A stretch of DNA of 64,000 bases from positions 124,001 to 188,000 of the forward strand of contig CAVRPP010000005.1 of NCBI GenBank assembly GCA_963723165.1, written 5' to 3'. Position numbers and translations under genes: made by a program. Source of the stretch: UBA4744 sp963723165 (lineage in GTDB: Bacteria; Actinomycetota; Acidimicrobiia; Spongiisociales; UBA4744). Positions 8,426 to 17,004 of this stretch are shown here, in pieces; the first letter of the stretch is position 1; each line of letters opens with the position of its first letter. The notes below the pieces were generated by a model. It saw only the letters and a program-made list of their open reading frames with translations, searched no databases and was not told the DNA's origin.

Positions 8426-9520
8426 CTATCCCAGTTTCGCCGCGATAGAACCGGCATTCCGAAGAGCCGTCCCATCTGCTCCGCTCGTCGCAAATGCTCG
8501 GGCCGTACCGTGCTCGGCTTCGGTGATCATGTCGATCAACAGTTGCCGTCGCGTGACCGGTGGATCGATCCACAAGTAGGCAGCCAGGCTGCCGGGGATC
8601 GTGTTGATCTCGTTGAGCCACACGTCCTGGTCCCGTACCAGGAAATCGACCCGGGCTACCGATCTGACTCCAAGAAGAAGCGCCGCCGTGGCGGCCGTGC
8701 GACGTATTGATTCTTCCATCTGTGCCGGAAGCTGTGCCGGCAGTTCTCGAGCTGATCCTTCAAGCCCCCCACCCGCCAAATACTTCTGGGCGTAGTTGTA
8801 GATGTGGGCCGCCCCTGCATCGCGCACCGGCGCCTCGATGGCCGAGAGCTGTAATTCCGGATAGGTCCGGACGGCGATGAGGTAGTCCCGACAACCTTCC
8901 AGGAATGGCTCGATCACCGCTCCGCGCCGCATGTGAGGCGACGTGGTGAGCAGATCGAGGGCCGTCTGGCGATCAGATACAACCTCTATACCGATTGACG
9001 ATCCGCCAAAGCGGGGCTTGACGATGTAGGGAGGTTCCCAGCCGACCCAGGTTGCTTCGTTGTCGGTCACCAAGCGCCGCGGGATCGAGTGCAGACCGGC
9101 AGCTGCCATGACCGCCCCAAACGCCAGCTTGTCCATGCCGAGGCTCGATCCGGCGGCATCCGGACCCGTGTAGCGGAGCCCGGCCAAGTCGAGGGCCGAC
9201 TGCAGCGAGCCATCTTCTCCTGGTGCACCGTGACAACAGTTGACCACAACCGAGACATCGAGAGGTTTCTTCTTGAAGACGAAACCTTCGCCCGGTTCGG
9301 CGACGAAACGGAGTTCCCTGGCGCGTCCCGGAACGCCTTCAGCGAAAGCAGCAGCTTCGAGATCGGCATCCACTGCGTACCAGCGCCCGGTCTTCGCCCA
9401 GTAGAGGACATGAACATCGATTCCCGCATCGGCCAGAGTTCTTGCCGCCTGCAAGCCCGTGAGGATGCTGATGTCATGTTCCGGTGAAGGTCCACCGAAC
9501 ACCACGGCCGGCTTGCTCAT
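8426..9520 (-). CDS. ddl: D-alanine--D-alanine ligase family protein
   Basis: ATP-grasp ligase that makes D-Ala-D-Ala for peptidoglycan. The 364-residue protein has the N-terminal VVFGGPSPEHDIS, the HGAPGEDGSLQ loop, PPYIVKPRFGGSSIGIE (ATP lid), and the metal/phosphate motif NEINTIPG near the C-terminus. ATG at 9520 has GGAG at good spacing. It lies 16 bp after the membrane Mur ligase and probably supplies its dipeptide. Whether the second residue is D-Ala or another D-acid cannot be told by eye. Confidence 0.85.
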   Translation of the reverse strand: MSKPAVVFGGPSPEHDISILTGLQAARTLADAGIDVHVLYWAKTGRWYAVDADLEAAAFAEGVPGRARELRFVAEPGEGFVFKKKPLDVSVVVNCCHGAPGEDGSLQSALDLAGLRYTGPDAAGSSLGMDKLAFGAVMAAAGLHSIPRRLVTDNEATWVGWEPPYIVKPRFGGSSIGIEVVSDRQTALDLLTTSPHMRRGAVIEPFLEGCRDYLIAVRTYPELQLSAIEAPVRDAGAAHIYNYAQKYLAGGGLEGSARELPAQLPAQMEESIRRTAATAALLLGVRSVARVDFLVRDQDVWLNEINTIPGSLAAYLWIDPPVTRRQLLIDMITEAEHGTARAFATSGADGTALRNAGSIAAKLG

Positions 9521-9536
9521 GTGGTTTCTCCTCGTA

Positions 9537-11042
9537 TTACGGATAGTGATCCGGAAGGTCGTTCTCGTAGAGAACGACATCACCGTCGCCGAGGTTTGCC
9601 CGAACCCAGTTGACGGCGTCTTCTCGCGAGTCAACCACGATAACGGACGGTTCCCCACCGACGGTTCCTTGTCGTAGTGCCACCCGATTCGTTCGCCCGA
9701 CGATCACCAGGTCCGTGACCTGGTCCATCGCCTCCTTCGTCAGAGCAACATTCTCTTCGAACTGGCCGGCGCCCAGTTCGACCATTCCCGGCGTCACCAG
9801 GACGCGCCGCCCGCTCGTGCCGAGACGCCGCAACGTGTCCAGCGCAGCCCGTGCACCGGCCGGATTCGAGTTATAGGTGTCGTCGACAATGGTGAATCCG
9901 AGGTTCGAAACCGACACGGTTTGACGGTGTTCGGCCACCGGCAAATCGTCGATAGCTTGAGCGGCGCCGGACATCGGCATACCCAGCGCCACGGCCGCTC
10001 CCAGAGCGCAGCTGAGGTTGCCGGGGAAGACCGACGCATCGCCAAGGGTACCGACCCGCATTCCCTTCACGAAGACTCCCCCGTCGCCTCGTGCATCGAT
10101 GAATACGTCAGCCGTGGCATCTGCGGCGGAGCACCTGATGACCTCCTGGTCGAGCTGATCTGCGAGGAGGGCGAGGCGGGTGTCGTCGACGTTCAGCACT
10201 GCCGTCCTGGCTTTCTCGAGGATCTCAGCTTTGGCCTCGAGGATTCGGTCCAGTGAGCCCATCCGTTCCAGGTGGACCGGGCCGATGGCCGTGATGACTC
10301 CAACGGTTGGTTCGATCCATGTACACAGGTCGGCAATTTCACCCTTGCCGTATGTACCCATTTCGGCGATGAACACCTCCGTTCCCTCCGCCAGATGCTC
10401 ATTGATGGCCCGGGCCAGGCCCATTCGATTGTTGAAGCTGGCAGGACTGGCAACCGTTGAGCGGCTGTCCCGCAGCAGTCTCAACAGATAGGCCTTGGTC
10501 GTCGTCTTTCCGTACGAACCCGTGATGGCGACGACGGTTGGAGCAATCCGGGCGAGCGTCCGTGTCGCCTGCTCGACAAAACCGGCCGACAAGCGGCGCT
10601 CGAACGGAGCAATAACTGCCAGCGAGAAATCGGCCAGCACCGGCATGAGGAGACCCGCCGCCGCCCAGGCCACCACGGCACGATCCGCAAGTGCGACAAC
10701 CAGAACAAACACGAGAGTGAGGACTGCGACGCCGGCTGCCAGCCTCCGCAACCGTTTGGTCCAGCGGAGCGGTGCAGTGCGCCCTCTGATGCTCAGCCCC
10801 AGGGGCCCGACGCAGGGCACCACAGCAGCAAGCAGTGCAACGTTCGGGTAGAAGAAAGCAATCACGACAGCCCCAAGCCCTGCCAAGAGAAGAAGGCGGT
10901 TGAGCAGACCGGTGTTCCACCATCGACGGGCAAACCGGGTCACCGTTCCCGGCGCATAGTGCTCGCGTTGGGCAACCCGCAACCAGCGGAGCGCCGACAA
11001 CCCAAATCCGAGCGCAGCCATCGTCCAGGCCGCAACGATCAC
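9537..11042 (-). CDS. Membrane-anchored MurF-like Mur ligase
   Basis: The C-terminal 370 residues form a Mur ligase: P-loop VVAITGSYGKTTTKAYL, EMGTYGKGEIADLC, HLERMGSLDRILEAKAEI, and DDTYNSNPAGARAAL as in MurF. About 150 residues before it form five predicted membrane helices, which soluble MurF lacks. Start is GTG at 11042, overlapping the hydrolase stop as GTGA. It is followed by a D-Ala-D-Ala ligase-like gene, so it probably adds a dipeptide to a UDP- or lipid-linked precursor at the membrane. Substrate is inferred. Confidence 0.75.
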   Translation of the reverse strand: MIVAAWTMAALGFGLSALRWLRVAQREHYAPGTVTRFARRWWNTGLLNRLLLLAGLGAVVIAFFYPNVALLAAVVPCVGPLGLSIRGRTAPLRWTKRLRRLAAGVAVLTLVFVLVVALADRAVVAWAAAGLLMPVLADFSLAVIAPFERRLSAGFVEQATRTLARIAPTVVAITGSYGKTTTKAYLLRLLRDSRSTVASPASFNNRMGLARAINEHLAEGTEVFIAEMGTYGKGEIADLCTWIEPTVGVITAIGPVHLERMGSLDRILEAKAEILEKARTAVLNVDDTRLALLADQLDQEVIRCSAADATADVFIDARGDGGVFVKGMRVGTLGDASVFPGNLSCALGAAVALGMPMSGAAQAIDDLPVAEHRQTVSVSNLGFTIVDDTYNSNPAGARAALDTLRRLGTSGRRVLVTPGMVELGAGQFEENVALTKEAMDQVTDLVIVGRTNRVALRQGTVGGEPSVIVVDSREDAVNWVRANLGDGDVVLYENDLPDHYP

Positions 11043-11773
11043 GTTCCGACTCCCAGAACCGCAGCCCGAATCGCTTCGGGAGCCTCCAGACACACGTGGT
11101 GACCGACGCCTTCGAGCACAGTCAAGTGACCGTTGCTGAGGTGCTGCATAGCCCGTTCGGCGATTTCGAGCGGAACATCGGTGTCGTCGGCTCCCCAGAT
11201 GAGACGAACCGGTTGGCTGATCCGGTCGAGTTCCGTTTCGTAGCTTTCTTTGACAACCGTGACCAGAACCTCGCGCATAACGCCCCGGGCCGCCCTGTAG
11301 TCGGCTGAACCGTACCGCCGGCGGGCTTTCTCCATCCGGTCATCATCAACCACGCCAGCACGATGCAGCATTCGGATCATCCGGTACGGAAGCGGTGATA
11401 TGCCTGAGCCGGCCCCGGTTCGACGAAGCAATGGAACGCCAGCCAGTACCAATCCGGCGACTTTGTCGGGCCTTGCCGCGGCCAGGTGCACGGCAACCCG
11501 CCCGCCGAAAGAATGGCCAACCAGAACTGCTGCCTCCTCGAAGACATCGAGGACGGGAGCCACCAGGCTTGCGTAACCGGACGCACCGATCGATTCAACC
11601 GGTTCCGGAGAGGCACCGAATCCCGGCAGATCGAGGGCCACCGCATCGAGGCCCTGCAGGCTGTCGTCGAAATCTCTCCGGTCTCTCCCCCAACCGTGCA
11701 GCGCCAGCACCTGCAGCGGGCCTTCTCCGAACTGTTCACCGAAGACGGTACCCCCGGCGAATGACTTCAACAT
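11039..11773 (-). CDS. Alpha/beta hydrolase
   Basis: A 244-residue hydrolase with the oxyanion loop LALHGWGRDRRDF, nucleophile elbow VGHSFGGRVA (serine in GHSFG), acidic residue in LIWGADDTDVP and the catalytic His in EGVGHHVCLE. It is the first gene of a three-gene operon with the membrane Mur ligase (4-bp overlap) and ddl. The context suggests a role in envelope precursor or D-amino-acid ester/amide turnover, but substrate is not known. Confidence 0.8.
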   Translation of the reverse strand: MLKSFAGGTVFGEQFGEGPLQVLALHGWGRDRRDFDDSLQGLDAVALDLPGFGASPEPVESIGASGYASLVAPVLDVFEEAAVLVGHSFGGRVAVHLAAARPDKVAGLVLAGVPLLRRTGAGSGISPLPYRMIRMLHRAGVVDDDRMEKARRRYGSADYRAARGVMREVLVTVVKESYETELDRISQPVRLIWGADDTDVPLEIAERAMQHLSNGHLTVLEGVGHHVCLEAPEAIRAAVLGVGT

Positions 11774-11910
11774 TGGCTGAGACGGTAGCGCCGTCGGCGC
11801 CCGATTCGCTCAAGACGCACGTCAGAATGGCTCATGTTGCGATGCACGAGAACCGACACACCTTCCAGGACTGGGGCAGAGATTACCGCCGCCGATTGGG
11901 GAATCGAGAC

Positions 11911-11916
11911 CATACT
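11911..11916 (+). promoter_or_regulatory. -10 box of sensor kinase gene
   Basis: CATACT lies 6 bases before the ATG at 11923; there is no ribosome-binding site between, which suggests a leaderless transcript. Confidence 0.4.
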
Positions 11917-11922
11917 GAGCTG

Positions 11923-13734
11923 ATGGCCCGACGAACGAGAGCGAATAGGATTCCATTCGCGGCCTTCCGGGCGTGGGCCGCCAAACTGGGGCTGCAGGTC
12001 TCGTGGCTCATGCTCGTCGCGATTCTGTTCGCCGCCTATCGACTGAGCCTCCTCAACGACCCCAGGGTCTGGGGCCCGTCGCTGCTGGCCGGCATCGGTT
12101 TGCTGGCACTGTCGTTCATCCGCTGGGAGCGAGCACTCAAGGATTGGCGCGGCGACCTCTTCCTCTGGTTGTGGCTGGCCGTCATCCTGGCTGAGTTGAC
12201 GACCGTCGGGGCCGTTCCCCAGTTGTCGGTCATGATCTCGGGGTTGTATTTTGGGGTCGTAGTGCTATCGGCAGCCCTGGCCGGAACTCTCCCCCATGCC
12301 TTCATCTCAGGTTTTGTCATCACCTCATTCGTTCTAACCGATTCGAATTTCGGTCAGTCCCTCGAGATCGAACGGTTGGTCATCCCGGTCATAACGCTGA
12401 TTGCCGTCGCCATCGCCTCCAGCATGCTGACCAAAGAATTCCGACGCGAGACCTTCATCGGCATCGACCGGGTGATGCAACTTGCAAAACGGGAAGCAGA
12501 TCTGGGCCGCCTATACGAGGTTTCAAAAACCATGGCCGCCGGCGACAGTCTCGACCAGGTCCTCCCCGAACTGGTCGGCAGAATCGGCCGCTATCTCAAG
12601 GCAGAGGTCGGCGCGGTGCTCTTGCATAATGACCGCGGCAATTACCTGGAGGTCGTCAGTCCGATCTGGACGGCCGGAAATGCTCTGGATGTCGGCGGCT
12701 ATCGCATGGCTCTGAACAGAAAAGGCGACATCGAGAGGGTATTCCTGTCCGGCAATCCTGCCTTGTACACGGATCTGGACAAGGATCCCGACAGTCACGG
12801 GCTCCTGGGTGAACTCGGCACCCATTCGGCGCTGGTAGTCCCTATGCAGCTCGAGCACCGCACCATGGGCGTCATGGTCCTGGCCGACAAGACCGATGGT
12901 GAGTTCACCCAGAATGATCTCGAGGTCTTGACCTCTCTAGCTGCGCCGGCGGCCCTGGTCCTGGCCCAACTCGAACGGTACCATGAGGCAGCCGAGACCT
13001 CCCGTCGCATGGAGGAACTCGCAAGGATGAAATCTGACTTCGTGTCGGTCGTCAGTCACGAGCTTCGAACCCCCCTCACCTCGATCATCGGGGCACTGGC
13101 CACGATCGCTCGACCTGAGCTTGCCCCAGAACAACCGGCCGCCCAGGAGCTTCTGGAATCTGCTCGAAACCAGGCCGACCGGCTGCGACGCCTGATTGAG
13201 GACCTGCTGGTCGTGTCCCGGATCGAAGGACAGGCATTGCCGCGCCATCCTGAGGAGGTCGACTTGAGTCGCTTCCTGCCCGAAACGATCGCCGTCATCT
13301 CGGGGTCCGCCGATGTCGTCAGCGTGGAGGTCGAACCGGCACTACTCGTCAAGACAGATCCCGACCACGTGCGACGAATCGTGATCAATCTGGTTGAGAA
13401 TGCCATGAAGCACGCCGCCGGGAGCCCCATTGAAGTGGCTGTCTCTGTGGCCGAGGAGCGAGTCATCATCGATGTTGTCGACCACGGGCCCGGTATTCCG
13501 CCCGCGGAACGACCCAAGATCTTCGACCAGTTCACCCAGCTCGAGCCTTCGGCGACCCGATCCCAGGGGGGTACCGGGTTGGGGTTGAACATCGTTCGGG
13601 GTCTCGCTCAGGCCATGGAGGGAGATGTCACCATCCTTGACACTCGGGGCGGCGGGGCAACGTTCCGGGTCGACCTGCCCAGGGTGCTCAGCCCTCGACG
13701 CAGCCGCCGCAATCCGGTCACCGTAGGCCGCTAG
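11923..13734 (+). CDS. Membrane sensor histidine kinase with GAF domain
   Basis: A 603-residue kinase. About five membrane helices fill residues 25-180, followed by a GAF domain (LGRLYEVSKTMAAGDSLDQVL through LVVPMQLEHRTMGVMVLADK), a HisKA dimerisation helix with SVVSHELRTPLTS (His near 377), and a HATPase domain with NLVENAMKHA, DHGPGIPP and GGTGLGLNIV. No response regulator lies beside it. The long upstream open frame is a shadow of the divergent hydrolase; I start at ATG 11923, directly after a -10 box. Confidence 0.88.
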   Translation: MARRTRANRIPFAAFRAWAAKLGLQVSWLMLVAILFAAYRLSLLNDPRVWGPSLLAGIGLLALSFIRWERALKDWRGDLFLWLWLAVILAELTTVGAVPQLSVMISGLYFGVVVLSAALAGTLPHAFISGFVITSFVLTDSNFGQSLEIERLVIPVITLIAVAIASSMLTKEFRRETFIGIDRVMQLAKREADLGRLYEVSKTMAAGDSLDQVLPELVGRIGRYLKAEVGAVLLHNDRGNYLEVVSPIWTAGNALDVGGYRMALNRKGDIERVFLSGNPALYTDLDKDPDSHGLLGELGTHSALVVPMQLEHRTMGVMVLADKTDGEFTQNDLEVLTSLAAPAALVLAQLERYHEAAETSRRMEELARMKSDFVSVVSHELRTPLTSIIGALATIARPELAPEQPAAQELLESARNQADRLRRLIEDLLVVSRIEGQALPRHPEEVDLSRFLPETIAVISGSADVVSVEVEPALLVKTDPDHVRRIVINLVENAMKHAAGSPIEVAVSVAEERVIIDVVDHGPGIPPAERPKIFDQFTQLEPSATRSQGGTGLGLNIVRGLAQAMEGDVTILDTRGGGATFRVDLPRVLSPRRSRRNPVTVGR

Positions 13735-13745
13735 CAGTTCCGTTT

Positions 13746-14529
13746 CTACTCGCCGCTTCCGGCCGCCACAGCGTGGAAACCCCCGTCGACGTGAATGAGT
13801 TCGCCGCTGGTTGCCGGAGTCCAGTCCGAGAAAAGCACGCACACCATGCGGGCAACGGGTTCCGGATTCGTGAGATCCCAACCCAGCGGCGCTCGCTCCC
13901 CCCACGCCTTTTCAAAAAGATTGACACCGGGAATGGATTTGGCTGCCACAGTTGCCAGCGGGCCGGCCGAAACCGCGTTGACACGAATGTGGTGTTCGCC
14001 GAGATACCGCGCCAGGTACCTGGTGACCGATTCCAGAGCGGCCTTCGAAACGCCCATCCAGTCGTAGGCCGGCCACGCCTGTCTGTTGTCGAAATCCAGG
14101 GTTACCAGCGACCCACCCCCGGCAGCCTGTAAGAGGGGCAGCAGTCCAACGGCAAGGGTCTTGAACGAGAACGCCGAAGTCATGAAGGCGGCCTGCCGCG
14201 CTTTCGGGTGGCGTGCTGAGGAAGTTCCCGCCTAGAGCATCCAAGGGCGCGTAGGCAATCGCGTGCAACGCACCGTCGATCGTCCCCCACCGGCTAGTCA
14301 GATCCGCGGTGAGGGCGTTGAGATGATCGGGATTGTTGATGTCGAGTTCGAGAACGTCGGGTGGCTCCGGCAGACGGCGGGCGGCCCGCTCTGTGAGCCG
14401 CAACCCCCGTCCAAAACCGGTCAAGACAAGGGCCGCGCCTTGTTCTTGTGCGACCCGGGCGGTGTGCCAGGCAATCGAATCGTTCGTGAGCACACCTGTG
14501 ATCAGCAATCTCTTCCCATTGAGTAGCAA
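13746..14529 (-). pseudogene. fabI: Enoyl-ACP reductase (FabI/InhA-like), frameshifted
   Basis: NADH-dependent last step of fatty-acid elongation. The N-terminal frame reads LLLNGKRLLITGVLTNDSIA (InhA-like cofactor motif) through HAIAYAPLDALGGNFLSTPPES near 14200; the remainder, FMTSAFSFKTLAVG, YDWMGVSK (active-site Tyr-x6-Lys), AVSAGPLATVAAKSI and LIHVDGGFHAV, continues in another frame to 13746. The shift lies in a GC-repeat (AGCGCGG) around 14196. A TTG at 14529 with AGGAGGGG five bases away is the likely start. Because FabI is usually essential, a sequence error is as likely as a real mutation. Confidence 0.8.
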
Positions 14530-14566
14530 GCCGTCCCCTCCTGGGCCATGAGCAGCCATGGTAGGT

Positions 14567-14926
14567 CTATCCACCTTCGAAGGTCATGATCGCTCGCAAG
14601 CCGAGCCCCATTACGAAGAGCAGCAGGATCCCCCAGTAGAGGGCCGGGCGCTTGGCCAATTGGGACCGGTACATATATGCGAAAGCAAGACTGAAGAGGA
14701 CGAGAAACCCGTAGAACATATGGAAGGCTCCGGGGTCTTCGTCCTGAAGGTAGAGAACGATGCCTGCAAGGACTTGGACCACCATGGCGCTCATTCCGGC
14801 TCCGGCCAGGATCCAGAACAGCCTGGCCGGAGGCCGTCGCCGTACCGCCGCGACGATCCCCGCGAGTCCTGCCAAACCCGCCAAGGACACGGCGACCCAG
14901 CCCCACGTTGTGTGAAAAGCCTCCAT
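14567..14926 (-). CDS. Four-helix membrane protein
   Basis: A 119-residue protein with four predicted membrane helices (VAVSLAGLAGLAGIVAAV, LFWILAGAGMSAMVVQVLAGIV, FYGFLVLFSLAFAYM, YWGILLLFVMGLGL) and short polar loops. ATG at 14926 is preceded by GAGAGGA. It ends just before the enoyl reductase start region and is probably co-transcribed with it. I do not recognise a characterised family. Confidence 0.7.
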   Translation of the reverse strand: MEAFHTTWGWVAVSLAGLAGLAGIVAAVRRRPPARLFWILAGAGMSAMVVQVLAGIVLYLQDEDPGAFHMFYGFLVLFSLAFAYMYRSQLAKRPALYWGILLLFVMGLGLRAIMTFEGG

Positions 14927-15027
14927 CTGCAGCAATCCTCTCGACCGATAGGGTCGGGACTCTAACGATCGCTGGGGAGCAAGAAACCGAAGAAGTGGTC
15001 AGGCCCAACCCTTCTTGAGGTCCGGTG

Positions 15028-15312
15028 TTAGTCCTGCGGAACCTCGATCAGCTCACCGGACGTCAAATCGAGAACAAACTCGCGATCCGATCGCGAATCC
15101 GAGATCCAATTGGCGAGACGAGCCCCTTGTTCCCGCACCACCCACCACGCGTAGCCGCCCTTGTCCGAGCTCATGAACCCGAGGCGCGCCGCCCACGCTC
15201 GGTCCACCGCATCAGTTTCCGACGCAAACGCCCCTAGGACGTTCTCAGTGGGAATGGGGGCCGAACGGCCCGGCACGACCTCTTCTTCGATGAACTCGAC
15301 CGCTTCATACAT
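15028..15312 (-). CDS. Small acidic protein, tandem paralogue B
   Basis: A 94-residue protein (start MYEAVEFIEEEVVPGRSAP) that is clearly paralogous to the next gene upstream (15427-15705): both share a PGR-x-AP-x-PTE block, an aromatic YAWW(V/I)VR motif, LANWI(S/A)DSR and REFV(L/V)DLT near the C-terminus. No signal peptide or membrane helix. The YAWWVVR...RLANWI pattern suggests a compact beta-rich fold; function unknown. ATG at 15312 has GAGG upstream. Confidence 0.7.
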   Translation of the reverse strand: MYEAVEFIEEEVVPGRSAPIPTENVLGAFASETDAVDRAWAARLGFMSSDKGGYAWWVVREQGARLANWISDSRSDREFVLDLTSGELIEVPQD

Positions 15313-15383
15313 GGTTTGCCTCGCTGCTCCCGCCAGCCGGTGGATCCCCAGAACCACCGTGTTGCGTCAATCTTACACTGAGT

Positions 15384-15402
15384 CCACCACCGCGTGTGGT
15401 GG
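15384..15402. repeat. Perfect inverted repeat between the tandem paralogues
   Basis: CCACCAC (15384-15390) and GTGGTGG (15396-15402) flank CGCGT. It lies upstream of paralogue B and downstream of paralogue A, so it may be a terminator, an attenuator or an operator; on the minus strand a TAAGAT -10-like box follows it. Confidence 0.45.
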
Positions 15403-15426
15403 TTTACTCACCCATAGCAATGAGCC

Positions 15427-15705
15427 CTAGGCAACCTCGACCAGCCGGCTGGTGGTGAGATCGACGACGAATTCCCGGCGAGTCCTCGAATCGGCAATCC
15501 AGTTGGCCAGTTGCTCGCCATCCTGGCGGACGATCCACCACGCGTACTCGGGGCGACCCGATCGGAAGTACTCGGCCATGGAAGCCCGCGCGGCCGCCAC
15601 TGCCAGTGTTTCGCTTGAGTACCGCCCTACGGCAAATTCGGTGGGCACGGGTGCGACCCGGCCGGGTTCGGTTTCTTCTTCGACATAGCGAACCGTCTGG
15701 AACAT
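15427..15705 (-). CDS. Small acidic protein, tandem paralogue A
   Basis: A 92-residue protein starting MFQTVRYVEEETEPGRVAP, about half identical to the 15028-15312 product. Shared blocks are PGR-VAPVPTE, SSET, YAWWIVRQ, LANWIADSR and REFVVDLT. ATG at 15705 is set by GGAGG four to five bases upstream; a longer open frame runs back into the repeat array and is not coding. It is the first protein gene downstream of the minus-strand small-RNA array. Confidence 0.7.
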   Translation of the reverse strand: MFQTVRYVEEETEPGRVAPVPTEFAVGRYSSETLAVAAARASMAEYFRSGRPEYAWWIVRQDGEQLANWIADSRTRREFVVDLTTSRLVEVA

Positions 15706-15876
15706 ATGACCTCCAGAGGCCCACTTACTCCAACCGCTTGCCCAACAACGTAGCGCCGACCCTCGGAAGCGACGCGGATTTCCGCAGCCAGTCACCAGTA
15801 GCCAGTTACCAGGTTGGGGTTGGCGAAGCCGACAACCCGTACAGAGAGGCGAAGGACGGGGAACTGGTCTGGACGC

Positions 15877-16032
15877 GAAAAACCCGAGGGAGCGTCTGCC
15901 GAAGCTTTCGCCCTCTCGGGAATCTCTCTCCTCCCGAAACTCCAAGGCCCCGAAGGACCCGGTCTCCCGGAAGAAGCCCGATACCGCTTCTCAGTGGTAC
16001 CAGCGCTGTCGGTGAGTTGCCTCACAGCCAGT
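15877..16032 (-). ncRNA. Predicted small RNA, array copy 1
   Basis: Predicted 156-nt RNA starting about 7 bases after the TACATT box. Near the 5' end is a hairpin GCTG-TGAG-[GCAA]-CTCA-...-CAGC with a GNRA loop; then AGAAGC/GCTTCT, CCGG-[GAGA]-CCGG, and GGxCC-[TTCG]-GGxCC. The 3' end is a CCCGAGAGGG/CCCTCGGG stem (15911-15920 and 15883-15890) followed by TTTTT, an intrinsic terminator. Between the two arms sits GCTTCGGC. GNRA and C(UUCG)G loops appear on the minus strand, which is why I orient it this way. No known RNA family recognised. Confidence 0.65.
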
Positions 16033-16038
16033 CAGAGC

Positions 16039-16115
16039 AATGTAGACCCACCCCACCCACAACCGCAACCCAAACCCCTCAATCGTTTTCGCGACCACCA
16101 ACCCAGATTTCGCGA
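16039..16115 (-). promoter_or_regulatory. Promoter and paired boxes, array copy 1
   Basis: On the minus strand: TCGCGAAA at 16115-16108 and 16094-16087 (21 bp apart), then TTGCGG (16068-16063), an 18-bp spacer and TACATT (16044-16039). Confidence 0.65.
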
Positions 16116-16204
16116 ACCCACCAAAACCCAAGCAAACAGCAACCAGCAACCAGTAGCCAGTTCGTAGTTGCGAGAGGCGAAGGACGGGGAACTGGTCTGG
16201 ACGC

Positions 16205-16360
16205 GAAAAACCCGAGGGAGCGTCTGCCGAAGCTTTCGCCCTCTCGGGAATCTCTCTCCTCCCGAAACTCCAAGGCCCCGAAGGACCCGGTCTCCCGGAA
16301 GAAGCCCGATACCGCTTCTCAGTGGTACCAGCGCTGTCGGTGAGTTGCCTCACAGCCAGT
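16205..16360 (-). ncRNA. Predicted small RNA, array copy 2
   Basis: Nearly identical to copy 1 across the whole predicted 156 nt, with the same GCAA-capped 5' hairpin, UUCG-capped stem and terminator ending in five T residues (plus strand AAAAA at 16206-16210). The rare differences found lie outside the hairpin stems, for example 16364 in the promoter-proximal region. The copy is therefore a recent duplicate of copies 1 and 4. Confidence 0.65.
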
Positions 16361-16366
16361 CAGAAC

Positions 16367-16443
16367 AATGTAGACCCACCCCACCCACAACCGCAACCCA
16401 AACCCCTCAATCGTTTTCGCGACCACCAACCCAGATTTCGCGA
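16367..16443 (-). promoter_or_regulatory. Promoter and paired boxes, array copy 2
   Basis: TCGCGAAA boxes at 16436-16443 and 16415-16422, TTGCGG at 16391-16396, 18-bp spacer, TACATT at 16367-16372; spacing is identical to copy 1. Confidence 0.65.
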
Positions 16444-16607
16444 ACCCACCAAAACCCACGCAAATAGCAACCAGCAACCAGCAGCCAGTTGCCAGTTACC
16501 AGGTTGGGGTTGGCGAAGCCGACAACCCCAACAGGGAGACGCGAGGAACGGAGACCTGGCCGGGCGAAGGGACATGGAACCAAGGACGAGGAACAGGTCT
16601 CGGACGC

Positions 16608-16998
16608 GAGAAACCCCGAGGGAGCGTCCGCCGAAGCATCCACCCTCTCGGGGTTCTCCACCGAAACCGGCTTGCGCCCGCTCCAGTGTCCGCAGCCCGA
16701 GGGCTGCGGAACTTCGATCCGGACCGAAGCCCGCACCGAAGGTTGGCTCTTCCCCAAGACCGAAGTCTGGTTCCGAGGCCTCACTCTCACCGAACCGAAG
16801 CCCGGTCAGAGCGCCCGCCCCTTTCGGAGCGGACCTCCCCGTTTCCGAGGAGGAACCTCTTCTGACCGTCCGAGTCGATCCGAAGATCGTCTCTTCCGTT
16901 GCTCTCTTGCGAGAGCATCATCGGAGGAAACCAGTCCACCCTTCCGGTAAACCGACTGGGTTTTCCAGTACCGCTTCCGAGTTGCCTCCGAAGCAGCG
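16608..16998 (-). ncRNA. Predicted long structured RNA, array copy 3
   Basis: Predicted about 390-nt variant. The 5' hairpin is CTTC-G-GAG-[GCAA]-CTC-G-GAAG, with stems changed on both sides relative to copy 1 but the same loop. The expanded middle holds several textbook minus-strand hairpins: GCTCTC-[GCAA]-GAGAGC, GATC-[TTCG]-GATC, AGAC-[TTCG]-GTCT, and CCGCAGCC-[CTCG]-GGCTGCGG, plus CGGTCAGA/TCTGACCG enclosing 16803-16868. The 3' stem CCCCGAGAGGG/CCCTCGGGG is retained, followed by TTTCTC. Confidence 0.6.
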
Positions 16999-17004
16999 AA
17001 AGAG

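Noticed and set aside
11395..11922. Extended N-terminus of the first sensor kinase
   Set aside because: These codons lie opposite the hydrolase gene and precede a clear -10 box; the membrane domain begins after ATG 11923.
15871..15920. H-type pseudoknot GGACGC/GCGTC with CCCGAGGG/CCCTCTCGGG
   Set aside because: It is sterically possible in all copies, but the same bases read on the minus strand form a simple terminator with a T-tract, which is the more economical explanation. I keep it only as an alternative.
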